A stretch of 64,000 nt of DNA from Pseudomonas oryzihabitans (lineage in GTDB: Bacteria > Pseudomonadota > Gammaproteobacteria > Pseudomonadales > Pseudomonadaceae), in contig NZ_VDND01000007.1 in assembly GCF_007665395.1 (NCBI RefSeq), forward strand, positions 186,001-250,000. The letters are read 5' to 3'. The notes under the pieces were generated by a model that did no database searches, was not told where the DNA came from, and saw only the letters and a list, made by a program, of their open reading frames with translations. A program made the translations under genes and the position numbers. Below, piece after piece: positions 1 through 8,975 of the stretch (its first letter is position 1; the number at the start of each line of letters is the position of its first letter).

Positions 1-1013
1 GGCCGGTGACCCTGGCGTTGCCGGCGGCGATGGCGGGCAGTGTCGCGGCGGACAGTCTCGAGGCGGTCACCTTCAGCGGCCGGCCCACCTCGGTCATTCC
101 CGCGGGCGGCGAGTTGCTCAGCGATCCCGTCGCCCTGCCCGTCGCGGCCCTGGCCCAGGTCGTCGTCAGCTTCCATCTGCCGCGGCCCACATCCATGACC
201 ACCTTCCATTGGGACGGTCGGCAGACCGGCTGGATCGTGCCGGGCGACCAGACCCTCGCCCCTCGCCTGGACGCCGGCGGCCAGGTGCTGGAGACCACCG
301 CACGACCGCTGCTGGCGGGCATCCAGGTGGAGACCATCGCGTCCGGTCGTAGCGTGGTGGTCATCGGCGACTCCATCACCGATGGCGCCACGGCCAGCCT
401 GGACCGCGACCAGCGCTGGCCGGACGTCCTCGCCGAACGCCTGGCGCCGCATGGGGTAGCGGTGGTCAACGCCGGTATCTCGGGAGCCCGCTTGCTGAGC
501 GACGGCATGGGCGTCAAGGCCCTGGACCGCCTGGACTGTGATGTCCTGGCACAGCCCGGCGTGGCCAGCGTCATCGTGCTGCTGGGCATCAACGACATCG
601 CCTGGCCGGGGACCGCCTTCGCCCGGACGGCTTCGCGACCGAGCCTGGAAGACCTCATCGCCGGCTATCGACAGCTGATCCAGCGCGCCCACGCCCGGGG
701 GCTCAGGGTCCTGGGCGCGACCTTGACCCCTTTCGCCGGCGCCCTGCCCGGCACGCCCCTGGCCGACTACTACCAGCCGGCCAAGGAAGAGTTGCGCCAG
801 CGCCTCAACGCCTGGATCCGCACCAGCGGTGCCTTCGATGCGGTGGTGGATGCCGACGCCGCGCTGCGCGATCCCCGCCAACCGACGCGGCTCGCGGCCG
901 AGTACGACTCCGGTGACCACCTGCACCCGGGGGATGCGGGCAATCGCGCCCTCGCCGCGGCGGTGGACCTGGCGGCGCTGCTGCCCGCGGTCGCCAGCGG
1001 GCCGCAGCCCTGA
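1..1013 (+). CDS. SGNH/GDSL-family hydrolase, 5' truncated by window edge
   Basis: The reading frame is open to the left edge, so the true start and any signal peptide lie outside the window; the first usable GTG at position 6 is probably internal. The catalytic blocks of SGNH hydrolases are visible: VIGDSITDG (nucleophile Ser about 123 residues into the visible part), GINDIAWPG (block III Asn) and DHLHPGDAGN with the Asp-x-x-His of block V near the C-terminus. The family hydrolyses esters, often acetyl or acyl groups on carbohydrates, and members with a long beta-rich N-terminal part like this are usually exported. The substrate cannot be told. The gene ends 10 bp from the convergent molybdopterin subunit gene. 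Confidence 0.85.
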   Translation, partial: PVTLALPAAMAGSVAADSLEAVTFSGRPTSVIPAGGELLSDPVALPVAALAQVVVSFHLPRPTSMTTFHWDGRQTGWIVPGDQTLAPRLDAGGQVLETTARPLLAGIQVETIASGRSVVVIGDSITDGATASLDRDQRWPDVLAERLAPHGVAVVNAGISGARLLSDGMGVKALDRLDCDVLAQPGVASVIVLLGINDIAWPGTAFARTASRPSLEDLIAGYRQLIQRAHARGLRVLGATLTPFAGALPGTPLADYYQPAKEELRQRLNAWIRTSGAFDAVVDADAALRDPRQPTRLAAEYDSGDHLHPGDAGNRALAAAVDLAALLPAVASGPQP

Positions 1014-1023
1014 CCACTCGGCG

Positions 1024-3246
1024 TCAGGTCGTCTTCAGCCCCGCCAGCACCTTGTCCACCGTCAGCGGATAGTCGCGGATGCGTACCCCGCAGGCGTTGT
1101 AGACGGCGTTGGTGAGGGACGCTCCCGCGCCGCAGATCCCCAGTTCGCCCACCCCCTTGATCTTCAGCGGATTGGCCTTGTCGTCCACTTCCGGCAGGAA
1201 GTAGGCCTCGATGGCGGGGATGTCCAGGTGGCTGGGGTAGTGGTAGTCGGCCAGGTCGTGGTTGACGAAGTGGCCATGGCGGGTATCGATCACCCCCTCT
1301 TCGTGCAGGGCGCTGCCCACGCCCCAGATCATCCCGCCGAGCATCTGCGAGTGGGCGGTCTTCTCGTTGAGGATGCGCCCGGCGGCGAACACCCCGAGCA
1401 TGCGTCTCAGGTGGATCTCGCCGGTGATGGCATGCACCCCCACCTCGGCGAAGAAGGCGCCATAGCCCTGCTGCGAATAATCCTTGAGCGTCTGCCCCGG
1501 CTTGATCTCGCCGATGGCCTGGAGATCATGCTCGCGGGCCAGTTCGGCGAGGTCGCGGCTGCCGTTGTCGGCGATCAGGCGTCCCCCCACGAAGCGCGCG
1601 CTGGCCGGGTCCAGGCCGGCCGCCTGGGCCGCTTTCAGCCGTAGATTCTCGCAGGCCAGGTACACCGAGGAGCCGGAGCTGGCGGCGCCGAAGGAACCAC
1701 CGGAGCCCGCGCCGGCCGGGTCGTCGCTGTCGCCCAGCAGCACCTTGACCCGCTCCACCGGCAGGCCGAGGGATTCCCCGGCGATCTGCGCCAGGATGGT
1801 ATAGGTCCCGGTGCCGATGTCGGTCATGGAGGTCTTCACCGTGGCCGTGCCGTCGGCCTCCAGCCGGACCCCGGCCTGCGAGGGGCGCATCACGTTGGCG
1901 CGGCTGGCGGCGGCCATGCCCATCCCGACCAGCCAGTCACCGTCGCGGACCTGCCCGGGCTTGGCGTTGCGCTGGTTCCAGCCGAAGCGGCGGGCGCCTT
2001 CCTGCAGGCAATCCACCAGCTTGCGGGTGGAGAAGGGGATGTGTTTTTCCGGGTCCTGGCTGGGTTCGTTGCGCAGGCGCAGCTCGATGGGGTCGAGATC
2101 GAGCATCACCGCCAGCTCGTCCATGGCGCTCTCGCTGGCGAGCATGCCCACCGCTTCGCCGGGGGCGCGGCAGGAGCCAGACTCGGGCAGGTCCAGCTCG
2201 ACCATGCGGTGCGCCACCAGGCGGTCATCGCCAGCATAGAGGGTGCGCGAGGAGAGCCCGGTGGGTTCGTAGTAGGTCAGGCCACGGGCGGAGTGGGACC
2301 AGCCCTCGTGGGCCATGGCCAGGATGCGCCCCTGGCGGTCGGCGCCCAGGCGAATCCGTTGCACCGTGGCCGAGCGATGGTCGGTGATCTGGAACATCTG
2401 CTGGCGGGTGAGGGTGACCTTGACCGGCCGGCCGATGGCGCGGGCGGCCATGGCGCCGATCAGGGCGTCGGCATAGATCGGCAGCTTGCCGCCGAAGCCG
2501 CCGCCGATGTAGCGCGCCACGATGCGCACCTTGTCCTTGGGCAGCTGCAGGGTGTTGGCCACGCACGTCTGCGCCTGCTCGACGAACTGGGTGGAGCAAT
2601 AGATCGTCACCCGGTCGCCGTCCCACTGCGCCAGGCTGGCGTGGGGCTCCATCTGCGCATGGATGTGGTAGGGCGTGGTGTAGCGCTCGTCGAGCTTGAC
2701 CGGGGCCCGGGCGAAGGCCGCGTCGACGTCGCCCGAGGCGGTGTCGGTGGGCTGGTCGGCATCCGGCGGCTTGACCGCCTGGCCGAGATTGGCCGCCAGG
2801 TCGAAGACGCCCGGTTCGGCGGCGTAGTCGATCTCCACCAGGGCCGCCGCCAGGCGCGCCTCCTCGAAGCTCTCGGCGACCACGAAGGCCACCGGCTCGC
2901 CGAAATAGCGCACCTGGTCGCTGTCCAGGTAGGGCTTGGGCCGGGTGAAGCGACCGCTGTTGTCCGGCTCGCGGGCGGCCTGGCGAGGGGCATTGCGATA
3001 GGAGAGCACGGTCAGCACGCCCGGCGCGCTTTCCGCTGCGGAGGTGTCCAGGCGCCGGATACGACCCTTGGCGATGGTGGCGCCGACGATGAAGCCGTAG
3101 GCGGCCCGGTCGTTGCGGAATTCGAAGCTGTAGGGCGCCTGGCCGGTGACCTTGAGCACGCCGTCGACGCGGTCGATGGGCTTGCCGATCAGGCCGCCGC
3201 GATTCTCGTCGATCAGGTTGCGGCCAGCGGGTTCATTCATTTCCAT
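1024..3246 (-). CDS. Aldehyde oxidoreductase molybdopterin-binding subunit (PaoC-like)
   Basis: Large catalytic subunit (740 aa) of a three-subunit xanthine dehydrogenase-family hydroxylase that oxidises aldehydes or N-heterocycles at a Mo-cytosine dinucleotide cofactor. The first domain (about residues 20-140) begins GKPIDRVDGVLKVTGQAPYS. The molybdenum-binding part contains GGGFGGK, and the C-terminal motif KGVGELGICGAG carries the catalytic Glu. I chose ATG at 3246 because GAGGAT lies 8 nt upstream; a longer frame from 3276 would overlap the preceding stop. It is the third gene of a minus-strand operon, 10 bp after the FAD subunit. Closest named relative by architecture is E. coli PaoC; substrate unknown. 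No PaoD/XdhC-type cofactor chaperone lies beside it. Confidence 0.9.
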   Translation of the reverse strand: MEMNEPAGRNLIDENRGGLIGKPIDRVDGVLKVTGQAPYSFEFRNDRAAYGFIVGATIAKGRIRRLDTSAAESAPGVLTVLSYRNAPRQAAREPDNSGRFTRPKPYLDSDQVRYFGEPVAFVVAESFEEARLAAALVEIDYAAEPGVFDLAANLGQAVKPPDADQPTDTASGDVDAAFARAPVKLDERYTTPYHIHAQMEPHASLAQWDGDRVTIYCSTQFVEQAQTCVANTLQLPKDKVRIVARYIGGGFGGKLPIYADALIGAMAARAIGRPVKVTLTRQQMFQITDHRSATVQRIRLGADRQGRILAMAHEGWSHSARGLTYYEPTGLSSRTLYAGDDRLVAHRMVELDLPESGSCRAPGEAVGMLASESAMDELAVMLDLDPIELRLRNEPSQDPEKHIPFSTRKLVDCLQEGARRFGWNQRNAKPGQVRDGDWLVGMGMAAASRANVMRPSQAGVRLEADGTATVKTSMTDIGTGTYTILAQIAGESLGLPVERVKVLLGDSDDPAGAGSGGSFGAASSGSSVYLACENLRLKAAQAAGLDPASARFVGGRLIADNGSRDLAELAREHDLQAIGEIKPGQTLKDYSQQGYGAFFAEVGVHAITGEIHLRRMLGVFAAGRILNEKTAHSQMLGGMIWGVGSALHEEGVIDTRHGHFVNHDLADYHYPSHLDIPAIEAYFLPEVDDKANPLKIKGVGELGICGAGASLTNAVYNACGVRIRDYPLTVDKVLAGLKTT

Positions 3247-3256
3247 GGGGCTATCC

Positions 3257-4237
3257 TCAGGCCTGTTGGCGGGCATCGGCCACGCCGGCGCGCAGGACGC
3301 GGCGGGTCAGCTCGAGCTTGAAGTCGTTATGGCCATAGCCGCGGGCGCCGGCCAGCAGGGCATCGCCCACCGCCGCCAGCTCACCGTCCACCGCCTGGCC
3401 GGCGAAGGCCTGGTCGGCGGCGGCCACCCGCCAGGGCTTGTGCGCCAGGCCGCCGAAGGCGGCGCGACCGCTGCGGATGCGGTTGCCGTCCAGTTCGACG
3501 ATGGCCGCCATGGACACCAGGGCGAAGGCATAGGAGGCGCGGTCGCGCACCTTGCGATAGACCTGGATGCCCGGTGGCGGTGGCGGCAGCGTCACGGCGG
3601 TGATGAGTTCGCCGGGTTGCAGCACCGTCTCGATCTGCGGGGTGTCGCCGGGCAGGCGATGGAAATCGGCGATCGGGATGCGCCGGGTCCGACCATCGGC
3701 CGCGCGGGATTCCACCGTGGCATCCAGCACCCGCATGGCCACCGCCATGTCGGACGGGTGCACGGCGATGCACTGGTCGCTGGCGCCTATCACCGCGTTC
3801 ATCCGGTTGAAGCCGCCCAGGGCCGCGCAGCCACTGCCGGGCTGGCGTTTGTTGCAGGGCATGGCGGTGTTGTAGAAGTAGGAGCAGCGGGTGCGCTGCA
3901 GCAGGTTGCCGCCGGTGGTGGCTTTGTTGCGCAGTTGCGCCGAGGCACCGGCCAAGAGGGCACGCGACAGCACCGGATAGCGCTCGCGCACCCGGGCGTC
4001 GGCGGCTAGGGTGGCGTTGCGCACCAGGGTGCCGATGCGCAGGCCGCCGTCCGCGGTGGCGCTGATCTGATCCAGCTTCAGGCGATTGATGTCCAGCACC
4101 TGGCTGGGCGTTTCGATCTCCAGCTTCATCAGGTCCAGCAGGTTGGTGCCGCCGGCGATGAACCGGCTGCCGGCCTGGGCGCCCTGACGGCTGGCGTCGC
4201 CTTCGGTCTGCACGCGCTGATAGTCGAAGACTCTCAT
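3257..4237 (-). CDS. Aldehyde oxidoreductase FAD-binding subunit (PaoB-like)
   Basis: Middle subunit (326 aa) that carries FAD and passes electrons from the iron-sulfur subunit. FAD-binding signature FIAGGTNLLDLMK lies near residue 35 and GGNLLQRTRC near 115. The cysteines in RTRCSYFYNT, MPCNKRQPGSGC and DQCIAVHP match the extra [4Fe-4S] cluster site found in PaoB and 4-hydroxybenzoyl-CoA reductase beta subunits rather than ordinary XdhB. Start ATG at 4237 overlaps the stop of the upstream subunit by 4 bp (ATGA), so the two are translationally coupled; a longer in-frame extension to 4447 lies inside that gene and is rejected. Confidence 0.9.
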   Translation of the reverse strand: MRVFDYQRVQTEGDASRQGAQAGSRFIAGGTNLLDLMKLEIETPSQVLDINRLKLDQISATADGGLRIGTLVRNATLAADARVRERYPVLSRALLAGASAQLRNKATTGGNLLQRTRCSYFYNTAMPCNKRQPGSGCAALGGFNRMNAVIGASDQCIAVHPSDMAVAMRVLDATVESRAADGRTRRIPIADFHRLPGDTPQIETVLQPGELITAVTLPPPPPGIQVYRKVRDRASYAFALVSMAAIVELDGNRIRSGRAAFGGLAHKPWRVAAADQAFAGQAVDGELAAVGDALLAGARGYGHNDFKLELTRRVLRAGVADARQQA

Positions 4238-4902
4238 GCCTGGCCCCCCGCCATCTGGATGGCCGCGACGATGTTGGGATAGGCGCTGCAGCGGCAGAGG
4301 TTGCCGCTCATGCGTTCGCGGATCTCTTCCTCGCTCAGGCGCATCGGCCCGTCGAGGCGTGCCGAGACGTGACTTGGCATGCCGGCCTTGACCTCCTCCA
4401 GCAGCGCCACCGCCGAGCAGATCTGCCCGGGGGTGCAATAGCCGCACTGGAAGCCGTCCTTGGCCAGGAAGGCCGCCTGCATCGGATGCAGGCGCTCGGC
4501 GTTGCCCAGGCCCTCGATGGTGGTGATGGCATCACCTTCGTGCATGGCCGCCAGGCTCAGGCAGCTGTTGATGCGCTGGCCGTTCACCATCACCGTGCAG
4601 GCGCCGCACTGGCCGTGGTCGCAGCCCTTCTTGGTGCCGGTGAGGTGCAGATTCTCGCGCAGGGCGTCGAGCAGGGTGGTGCGGCTGTCGACCCGCAGCC
4701 GCCGCGCCTCGCCGTTGATCTGCAGGGTCAGCGGCAGCAATTGTGGCAGCCGGGCGGCGATGGCCTTGGGCGTCAGGGGCGCGCCGCCGCTGGCCTGGGC
4801 GAAGGCATAGCCGGGTATGGCGCTGGTCGCTACCAGTACCGCGGAGGTGCCGAGGAACTGGCGCCGCGACAGGCGCCAGCGTGCATCGGAGTCGGAAGCC
4901 AT
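4234..4902 (-). CDS. Aldehyde oxidoreductase 2Fe-2S subunit with Tat signal (PaoA-like)
   Basis: Small electron-transfer subunit (222 aa) with two [2Fe-2S] clusters. A twin-arginine signal (LSRRQFLGTSAVLVATS, cleavage likely near AFAQA) shows the holoenzyme is exported folded to the periplasm. After it come the plant-type ferredoxin cluster CDHGQCGACTVMVNG and the C-terminal helical cluster CGYCTPGQICSA ... GNLCRCSAYPNI. First gene of the minus-strand operon, 4-bp overlap with the FAD subunit. It faces a second, signal-less paralogue across a 318-bp divergent region. Sequence similarity between the two across the cluster motifs is high, so one set probably arose by duplication or by acquisition of a close relative. 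Confidence 0.92.
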   Translation of the reverse strand: MASDSDARWRLSRRQFLGTSAVLVATSAIPGYAFAQASGGAPLTPKAIAARLPQLLPLTLQINGEARRLRVDSRTTLLDALRENLHLTGTKKGCDHGQCGACTVMVNGQRINSCLSLAAMHEGDAITTIEGLGNAERLHPMQAAFLAKDGFQCGYCTPGQICSAVALLEEVKAGMPSHVSARLDGPMRLSEEEIRERMSGNLCRCSAYPNIVAAIQMAGGQA

Positions 4903-5002
4903 GGGCGAATTCTCATCGTTAGGGGCGCATCACGGGAGTTCTGATGACTGCCCCGCCAGGGCCGGGGTTCAGGGCCTCCCCCGGCTACCGGACCAGGGCC
5001 CG

Positions 5003-5030
5003 TTGCCAGTTGTGTCCTTTCTTCGATAAA
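5003..5030 (+). promoter_or_regulatory. Candidate sigma-70-like promoter for rightward operon
   Basis: TTGCCA (5003-5008), 16-nt spacer, GATAAA (5025-5030). Each hexamer matches the consensus at four or five positions. It lies about 190 bp before the 2Fe-2S gene start, a long leader, so this is only a candidate. Confidence 0.3.
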
Positions 5031-5075
5031 GCCCTCTGGCACGCGGCTTTCGCCGTTTCGCTGAAGGCGGCTCAA

Positions 5076-5092
5076 CGGTACGTTGAATACCG
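5076..5092. promoter_or_regulatory. Inverted repeat CGGTA-N7-TACCG, possible operator
   Basis: Perfect 5-bp arms around a 7-nt centre in the middle of the divergent region. The size suits a dimeric regulator such as LysR or TetR type. No cognate regulator is in the window. Confidence 0.35.
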
Positions 5093-5220
5093 CTGGGCAG
5101 GGGTGCTGAACCGCCGTGCGTCGGGGGTAGTCCCTTACCTGAGGTGGCCTTTCGCTGTCACCGCCTGATTCCGACCACGGGGGCAATCTGCACCCCGCGG
5201 CTTTAACCGTGAGGTCCGCC

Positions 5221-5751
5221 ATGAACGCCACCCCCGCGCGCCAGCTCCCGCCGCTGGCCGAACCCGAGTCCCATACCATCGCCCTGACCCTCAACGGCAA
5301 GCAGTTGCAACTCGCCGTCGAGCCCTGGACCACGCTGCTCGACCTGCTGCGCGACCACCTCGATCTCACCGGTACCAAGAAGGGTTGCGACCACGGCCAG
5401 TGCGGCGCCTGCACCGTGCTGGTCAACGGCACCCGCATCAACAGCTGCCTGGCCCTGGCGGTGATGCAGGACGGCGCCGAGGTCACCACCGTCGAAGGCC
5501 TGGCCCAGGGTGACCAGCTGCACCCCATGCAGGCCGCCTTCGTCGCCGAGGATGCCTTCCAGTGCGGCTATTGCACGCCCGGGCAGATCTGCTCGGCCAT
5601 CGGCATGCTCAAGGAGGGTCACGCCCACAGCGAAGCCGAGGTGGCCGAGCAGATGAGCGGCAACCTCTGCCGCTGCGGGGCCTACCGCAACATCCGCGCC
5701 GCCATCGAGCGGGCGCGTCCGGAGTGCCAGCAAGGGGAGGGCCGCGAATGA
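5221..5751 (+). CDS. Aldehyde oxidoreductase 2Fe-2S subunit without export signal
   Basis: Second-copy electron-transfer subunit (176 aa). It shows CDHGQCGACTVLVNGTRINSC for the first [2Fe-2S] cluster and CGYCTPGQICSA ... GNLCRCGAYRNI for the second. Unlike its divergent partner it lacks an RR motif or hydrophobic leader, so this enzyme should stay in the cytoplasm. I chose ATG at 5221, which has GAGG 6 nt upstream; GTG at 5209 would add four residues and use that GAGG as coding sequence. The stop overlaps the next ATG by 4 bp (ATGA). Confidence 0.92.
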   Translation: MNATPARQLPPLAEPESHTIALTLNGKQLQLAVEPWTTLLDLLRDHLDLTGTKKGCDHGQCGACTVLVNGTRINSCLALAVMQDGAEVTTVEGLAQGDQLHPMQAAFVAEDAFQCGYCTPGQICSAIGMLKEGHAHSEAEVAEQMSGNLCRCGAYRNIRAAIERARPECQQGEGRE

Positions 5752-6734
5752 ACCGCTTCGGTTACGCCAAGCCCAATGCCGTCCCGGATGCCATCCGCCA
5801 GCACGGCCCCCAGACCCATTTCATCGCCGGCGGCACCAACCTGCTGGACCTGATGAAGGAAAACGTCGAGCGCCCCGAGCAACTCATCGACGTCAATGGC
5901 CTGCCTCTGCGCGAGGTCGAAGCGACCAGCGAAGGCGGCCTGCGTATCGGCGCCCTGGTGAAGAACGCCGAGGTGGCCTACCACCCCGAGGTGCAACGCC
6001 GCTATCCGCTGCTGAGCAAGGCGATTCTCGCCGGCGCCTCGCCGCAACTGCGCAACATGGCCTCCACCGGCGGCAACCTGCTGCAGCGCACCCGCTGCTA
6101 CTACTTCTATGACGTGGGCACGCCGTGCAATAAGCGCGAGCCCGGCTCCGGCTGTGGCGCCCGCGAGGGCCAGAATCGCATCCACGCCATCCTCGGCCAC
6201 AGCGAGCAGTGCATCGCCACCCATCCCTCGGACATGTGCGTGGCCCTGGCCGCGCTGGAAGCCCGGGTCGAGGTGAGCGGTCCGAGCGGCGAGCGCGTCA
6301 TCGATTTCGCCGACTTCCATCGCCTGCCCGGCGACACCCCCGAGCGCGACACCAACCTGGCGGCCGACGAACTCATCACCGCCGTGACCCTGCCGGCCGA
6401 GGGCCTGGCCGCCCATAGCGCCTACCTGAAGATCCGTGACCGCGCCTCCTACGCCTTCGCCCTGGTCTCGGTGGCGGCCGCTCTGGAACTGGACGGCGAG
6501 CGCATCAAGCAGGTCCGCGTCGCCCTCGGCGGCGTGGCCCACAAGCCCTGGCGGCTGCCCGAGGCCGAACAGGCTGTTGTTGGCCAGGTAGCCGACAAGG
6601 CCACCTTCGGCCAACTGGCCGATCGTCTGCTGCAAGGCGCCCAAGGCTTCGCCCATAACACCTTCAAGATCGAACTGGCTCGCCGCGCCATCGTGCGGGC
6701 GCTCACCGAAGCCGCCGGAGGTACCCTGCAATGA
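5748..6734 (+). CDS. Aldehyde oxidoreductase FAD-binding subunit, second copy
   Basis: 328-aa FAD subunit paralogous to the one at 3257-4237. It has FIAGGTNLLDLMK, GGNLLQRTRC, then TPCNKREPGSGC and EQCIATHPSDM, keeping the cysteines of the extra [4Fe-4S] cluster. ATG at 5748 overlaps the preceding stop; its own stop overlaps the next ATG at 6731 (ATGA), so all three subunits are coupled at fixed stoichiometry. Long in-frame extension back to 5562 lies inside the upstream gene and is not used. Confidence 0.92.
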   Translation: MNRFGYAKPNAVPDAIRQHGPQTHFIAGGTNLLDLMKENVERPEQLIDVNGLPLREVEATSEGGLRIGALVKNAEVAYHPEVQRRYPLLSKAILAGASPQLRNMASTGGNLLQRTRCYYFYDVGTPCNKREPGSGCGAREGQNRIHAILGHSEQCIATHPSDMCVALAALEARVEVSGPSGERVIDFADFHRLPGDTPERDTNLAADELITAVTLPAEGLAAHSAYLKIRDRASYAFALVSVAAALELDGERIKQVRVALGGVAHKPWRLPEAEQAVVGQVADKATFGQLADRLLQGAQGFAHNTFKIELARRAIVRALTEAAGGTLQ

Positions 6735-8956
6735 CCGTCGTCCATCTGCAAAAAGCCGTTCCCCGCGTCGACGGTCCGCTCAAGGTCACCGGCCTGGCGC
6801 TCTATGCCGGCGAATTCAGCGTGCCGGACCTGGCCTTCGGCTTCGTGGTCAACGCCACCATCGCCAAGGGTCGCCTGCTCGACCTGGACGTCAGCGAGGC
6901 CCTGGCCCAGCCCGGGGTGATCGAGGTCCTGAGCCATCGCAATCGACCCAAGATGGCCAGCTATGACGAAAGCTACACCGACATGGACGCGGCGGACGGA
7001 AAGCCCTTCCGCCCGCTGTACAACGACCGCATCCTCTACAGCGGCCAGCCCATCGCCCTGGTGGTGGCCGAGACCTTCGAGGCCGCGCGCCATGCGGCGT
7101 CCTTGATCCGCGCCCGCTACAGCGAGGAAGACCACGCCACCGACCTGGCCAAGGCCCGCGACCAGGCCCATGAGGCGCCCATGGAGTTGCCGGACAACCG
7201 CGGCGACGCCCCGGCCGCCTGGGCCGCGGCGCCCACGCGTATCGAAGCCGAGTACCACTCCGCGGCGGAATTCCACAATCCCATGGAGATGCACGCCTCC
7301 ACCGTCATCTACCACAAGGACGGCAAGCTGACGGTGCACGACAAGACCCAGGGCGTACAGAACAGCGCCCAGTTCGTCAGCAATATCTTCGGCCTGGGCG
7401 AGGGCGACGTGAAGGTCATCTCGCCCTTCGTCGGCGGCGCCTTCGGCTCCGGTCTGCGGCCGCAGTACCAGTTGGTGCTGGCGACCATGGCGGCGCTGCA
7501 ACTCAAGCGCTCGGTGCGGGTGACCCTGACCCGCCAGCAGATGTTCACCTTCGGCTATCGCCCCGAGACCTACCAGCGGATCAAGCTGGCCTGCGATGTG
7601 GACGGCAAGCTGCAGGCCATCGACCACAGCGCCCTGGGCATTACCTCCCGCTTCGAAGACTTCACCGAGATGGTGCTGGTCTGGTCGGCGTCGCTCTACG
7701 CCTGCCCCAACGTCAAGCTGGCCTACCAGCTGGCTGCGCTGGACGTCTACACCCCGCTGGACATGCGCGCCCCCGGTGCCGTACTCGGCGTCTATGCCCT
7801 GGAAAGTGCCCTGGACGAACTGGCCTACGCCGCCGACATCGATCCGCTGGAGCTGCGCATCCGCAACTTCACCGACGTCGATCCGGCCAAGGGCAAGCCC
7901 TATTCCAGCAAGGAGCTGCTGGCCTGCTATCGTCAGGCCGCCGAGCGCTTCGGCTGGCAGCAGCGCAGCATGGCGCCGCGCTCCATGCGCGACGGCAACC
8001 AGCTGGTGGGCTGGGGCATGGCCACCGGTGTTTGGGAAGCCATGCAGCAACCCGCCACCGCCAAGGCGGTGATGAACATCGACGGCAGCCTGGTGGTCGC
8101 CAGCGCCACCTCCGACATCGGCACCGGCACCTACACGGTGATGACCCAGATCGCCGCCGAGAACCTCGGCCTGCCGCTGGACAAGGTCACCTTCAAGCTC
8201 GGCGACTCCACCCTACCCAAGGCGCCGCTGGAAGGCGGTTCCTTCACCGTGTCGTCCGTGGGTACCGCGGTGAAACTGGCCTGCGACCAGCTGCGCCAGC
8301 AATTGCTGGATGCCGCCAAGGAAATGGACGACTCGCCGCTGGCCAAGGCCGAGCTGGACCAGGTGGTGTTCGCCGACGGTGGCATCAGCCTCAAGACCGA
8401 TCCGGCCCAGCGCGTCGATTTCACTGCCATCCTCAAGGCCTCGGGCTCGCCGTCCATGGAAACCCTGGCCAGCGCCGAACCGGCGGAAGGCCGTGACGAC
8501 TACGCCACCGGTACCCATTCGGCGGTGTTCGTCGAGGTCAAGGTGGACGAAGACTTCGGCACCGTCCGCGTCAGTCGCGTGGTCACCGCGGTGGCCGCGG
8601 GGCGCATCCTCAACCTCAAGACCGGCGAGAACCAGGTGGCTGGTGGCATCGTCTGGGGCATCGGCATGGGCCTGCAGGAAGAAGGGATGATGGACACCAC
8701 CGAGGGCCGCTGGATGAACCACAGCCTGGCCGAGTACCACTTCCCGGTGCAGGCCGACATCCAGCAGCTGGAGGTGATCTTCGTCGAGGAACACGACGAG
8801 ATCGTCAATCCGCTGGGCGCCAAGGGCATCGGCGAGATCGGTATCGTCGGGGTCGCGGCGGCCATCGCCAACGCCATCTTCCACGCCACCGGCAAACGCG
8901 TCCGCGACCTGCCCATCACCCTGGACAAAGTCTTCGCCGACGAGCTGCTGCACTAG
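6731..8956 (+). CDS. Aldehyde oxidoreductase molybdopterin-binding subunit, second copy
   Basis: Catalytic subunit (741 aa) of the rightward operon. It starts VVHLQKAVPRVDGPLKVTG, has FVGGAFGSG at the cofactor-binding loop in place of the GGGFGGK of the other copy, and ends with AKGIGEIGIVGVA carrying the catalytic Glu. The N-terminus lacks the 30-residue extension of the other large subunit. A GC-rich hairpin follows the stop at once. The differing cofactor loop and pocket sequences suggest a different substrate from the Tat-linked enzyme; the substrate itself cannot be read from the sequence. Confidence 0.9.
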   Translation: MTVVHLQKAVPRVDGPLKVTGLALYAGEFSVPDLAFGFVVNATIAKGRLLDLDVSEALAQPGVIEVLSHRNRPKMASYDESYTDMDAADGKPFRPLYNDRILYSGQPIALVVAETFEAARHAASLIRARYSEEDHATDLAKARDQAHEAPMELPDNRGDAPAAWAAAPTRIEAEYHSAAEFHNPMEMHASTVIYHKDGKLTVHDKTQGVQNSAQFVSNIFGLGEGDVKVISPFVGGAFGSGLRPQYQLVLATMAALQLKRSVRVTLTRQQMFTFGYRPETYQRIKLACDVDGKLQAIDHSALGITSRFEDFTEMVLVWSASLYACPNVKLAYQLAALDVYTPLDMRAPGAVLGVYALESALDELAYAADIDPLELRIRNFTDVDPAKGKPYSSKELLACYRQAAERFGWQQRSMAPRSMRDGNQLVGWGMATGVWEAMQQPATAKAVMNIDGSLVVASATSDIGTGTYTVMTQIAAENLGLPLDKVTFKLGDSTLPKAPLEGGSFTVSSVGTAVKLACDQLRQQLLDAAKEMDDSPLAKAELDQVVFADGGISLKTDPAQRVDFTAILKASGSPSMETLASAEPAEGRDDYATGTHSAVFVEVKVDEDFGTVRVSRVVTAVAAGRILNLKTGENQVAGGIVWGIGMGLQEEGMMDTTEGRWMNHSLAEYHFPVQADIQQLEVIFVEEHDEIVNPLGAKGIGEIGIVGVAAAIANAIFHATGKRVRDLPITLDKVFADELLH

Positions 8957-8973
8957 GCCCCGCCGTCGGGGCC
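8956..8973 (+). terminator. GC hairpin after hydroxylase operon
   Basis: Perfect 7-bp stem GGCCCCG/CGGGGCC with loop CCGT, beginning at the last base of the stop codon. The following bases are CTGTTGGG, only weakly T-rich, so termination may be partial. Confidence 0.5.
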
Positions 8974-8975
8974 CT

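Larger units (their letters stand above)
4903..5220. other. Divergent control region between the two hydroxylase operons
   Basis: 318 bp without a credible gene. It must hold promoters for both operons. I see one candidate sigma-70-like element toward the right-hand operon and one inverted repeat (both listed separately). A cytosine-rich stretch (4960-5010) precedes them. No regulator gene is adjacent. Confidence 0.6.
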
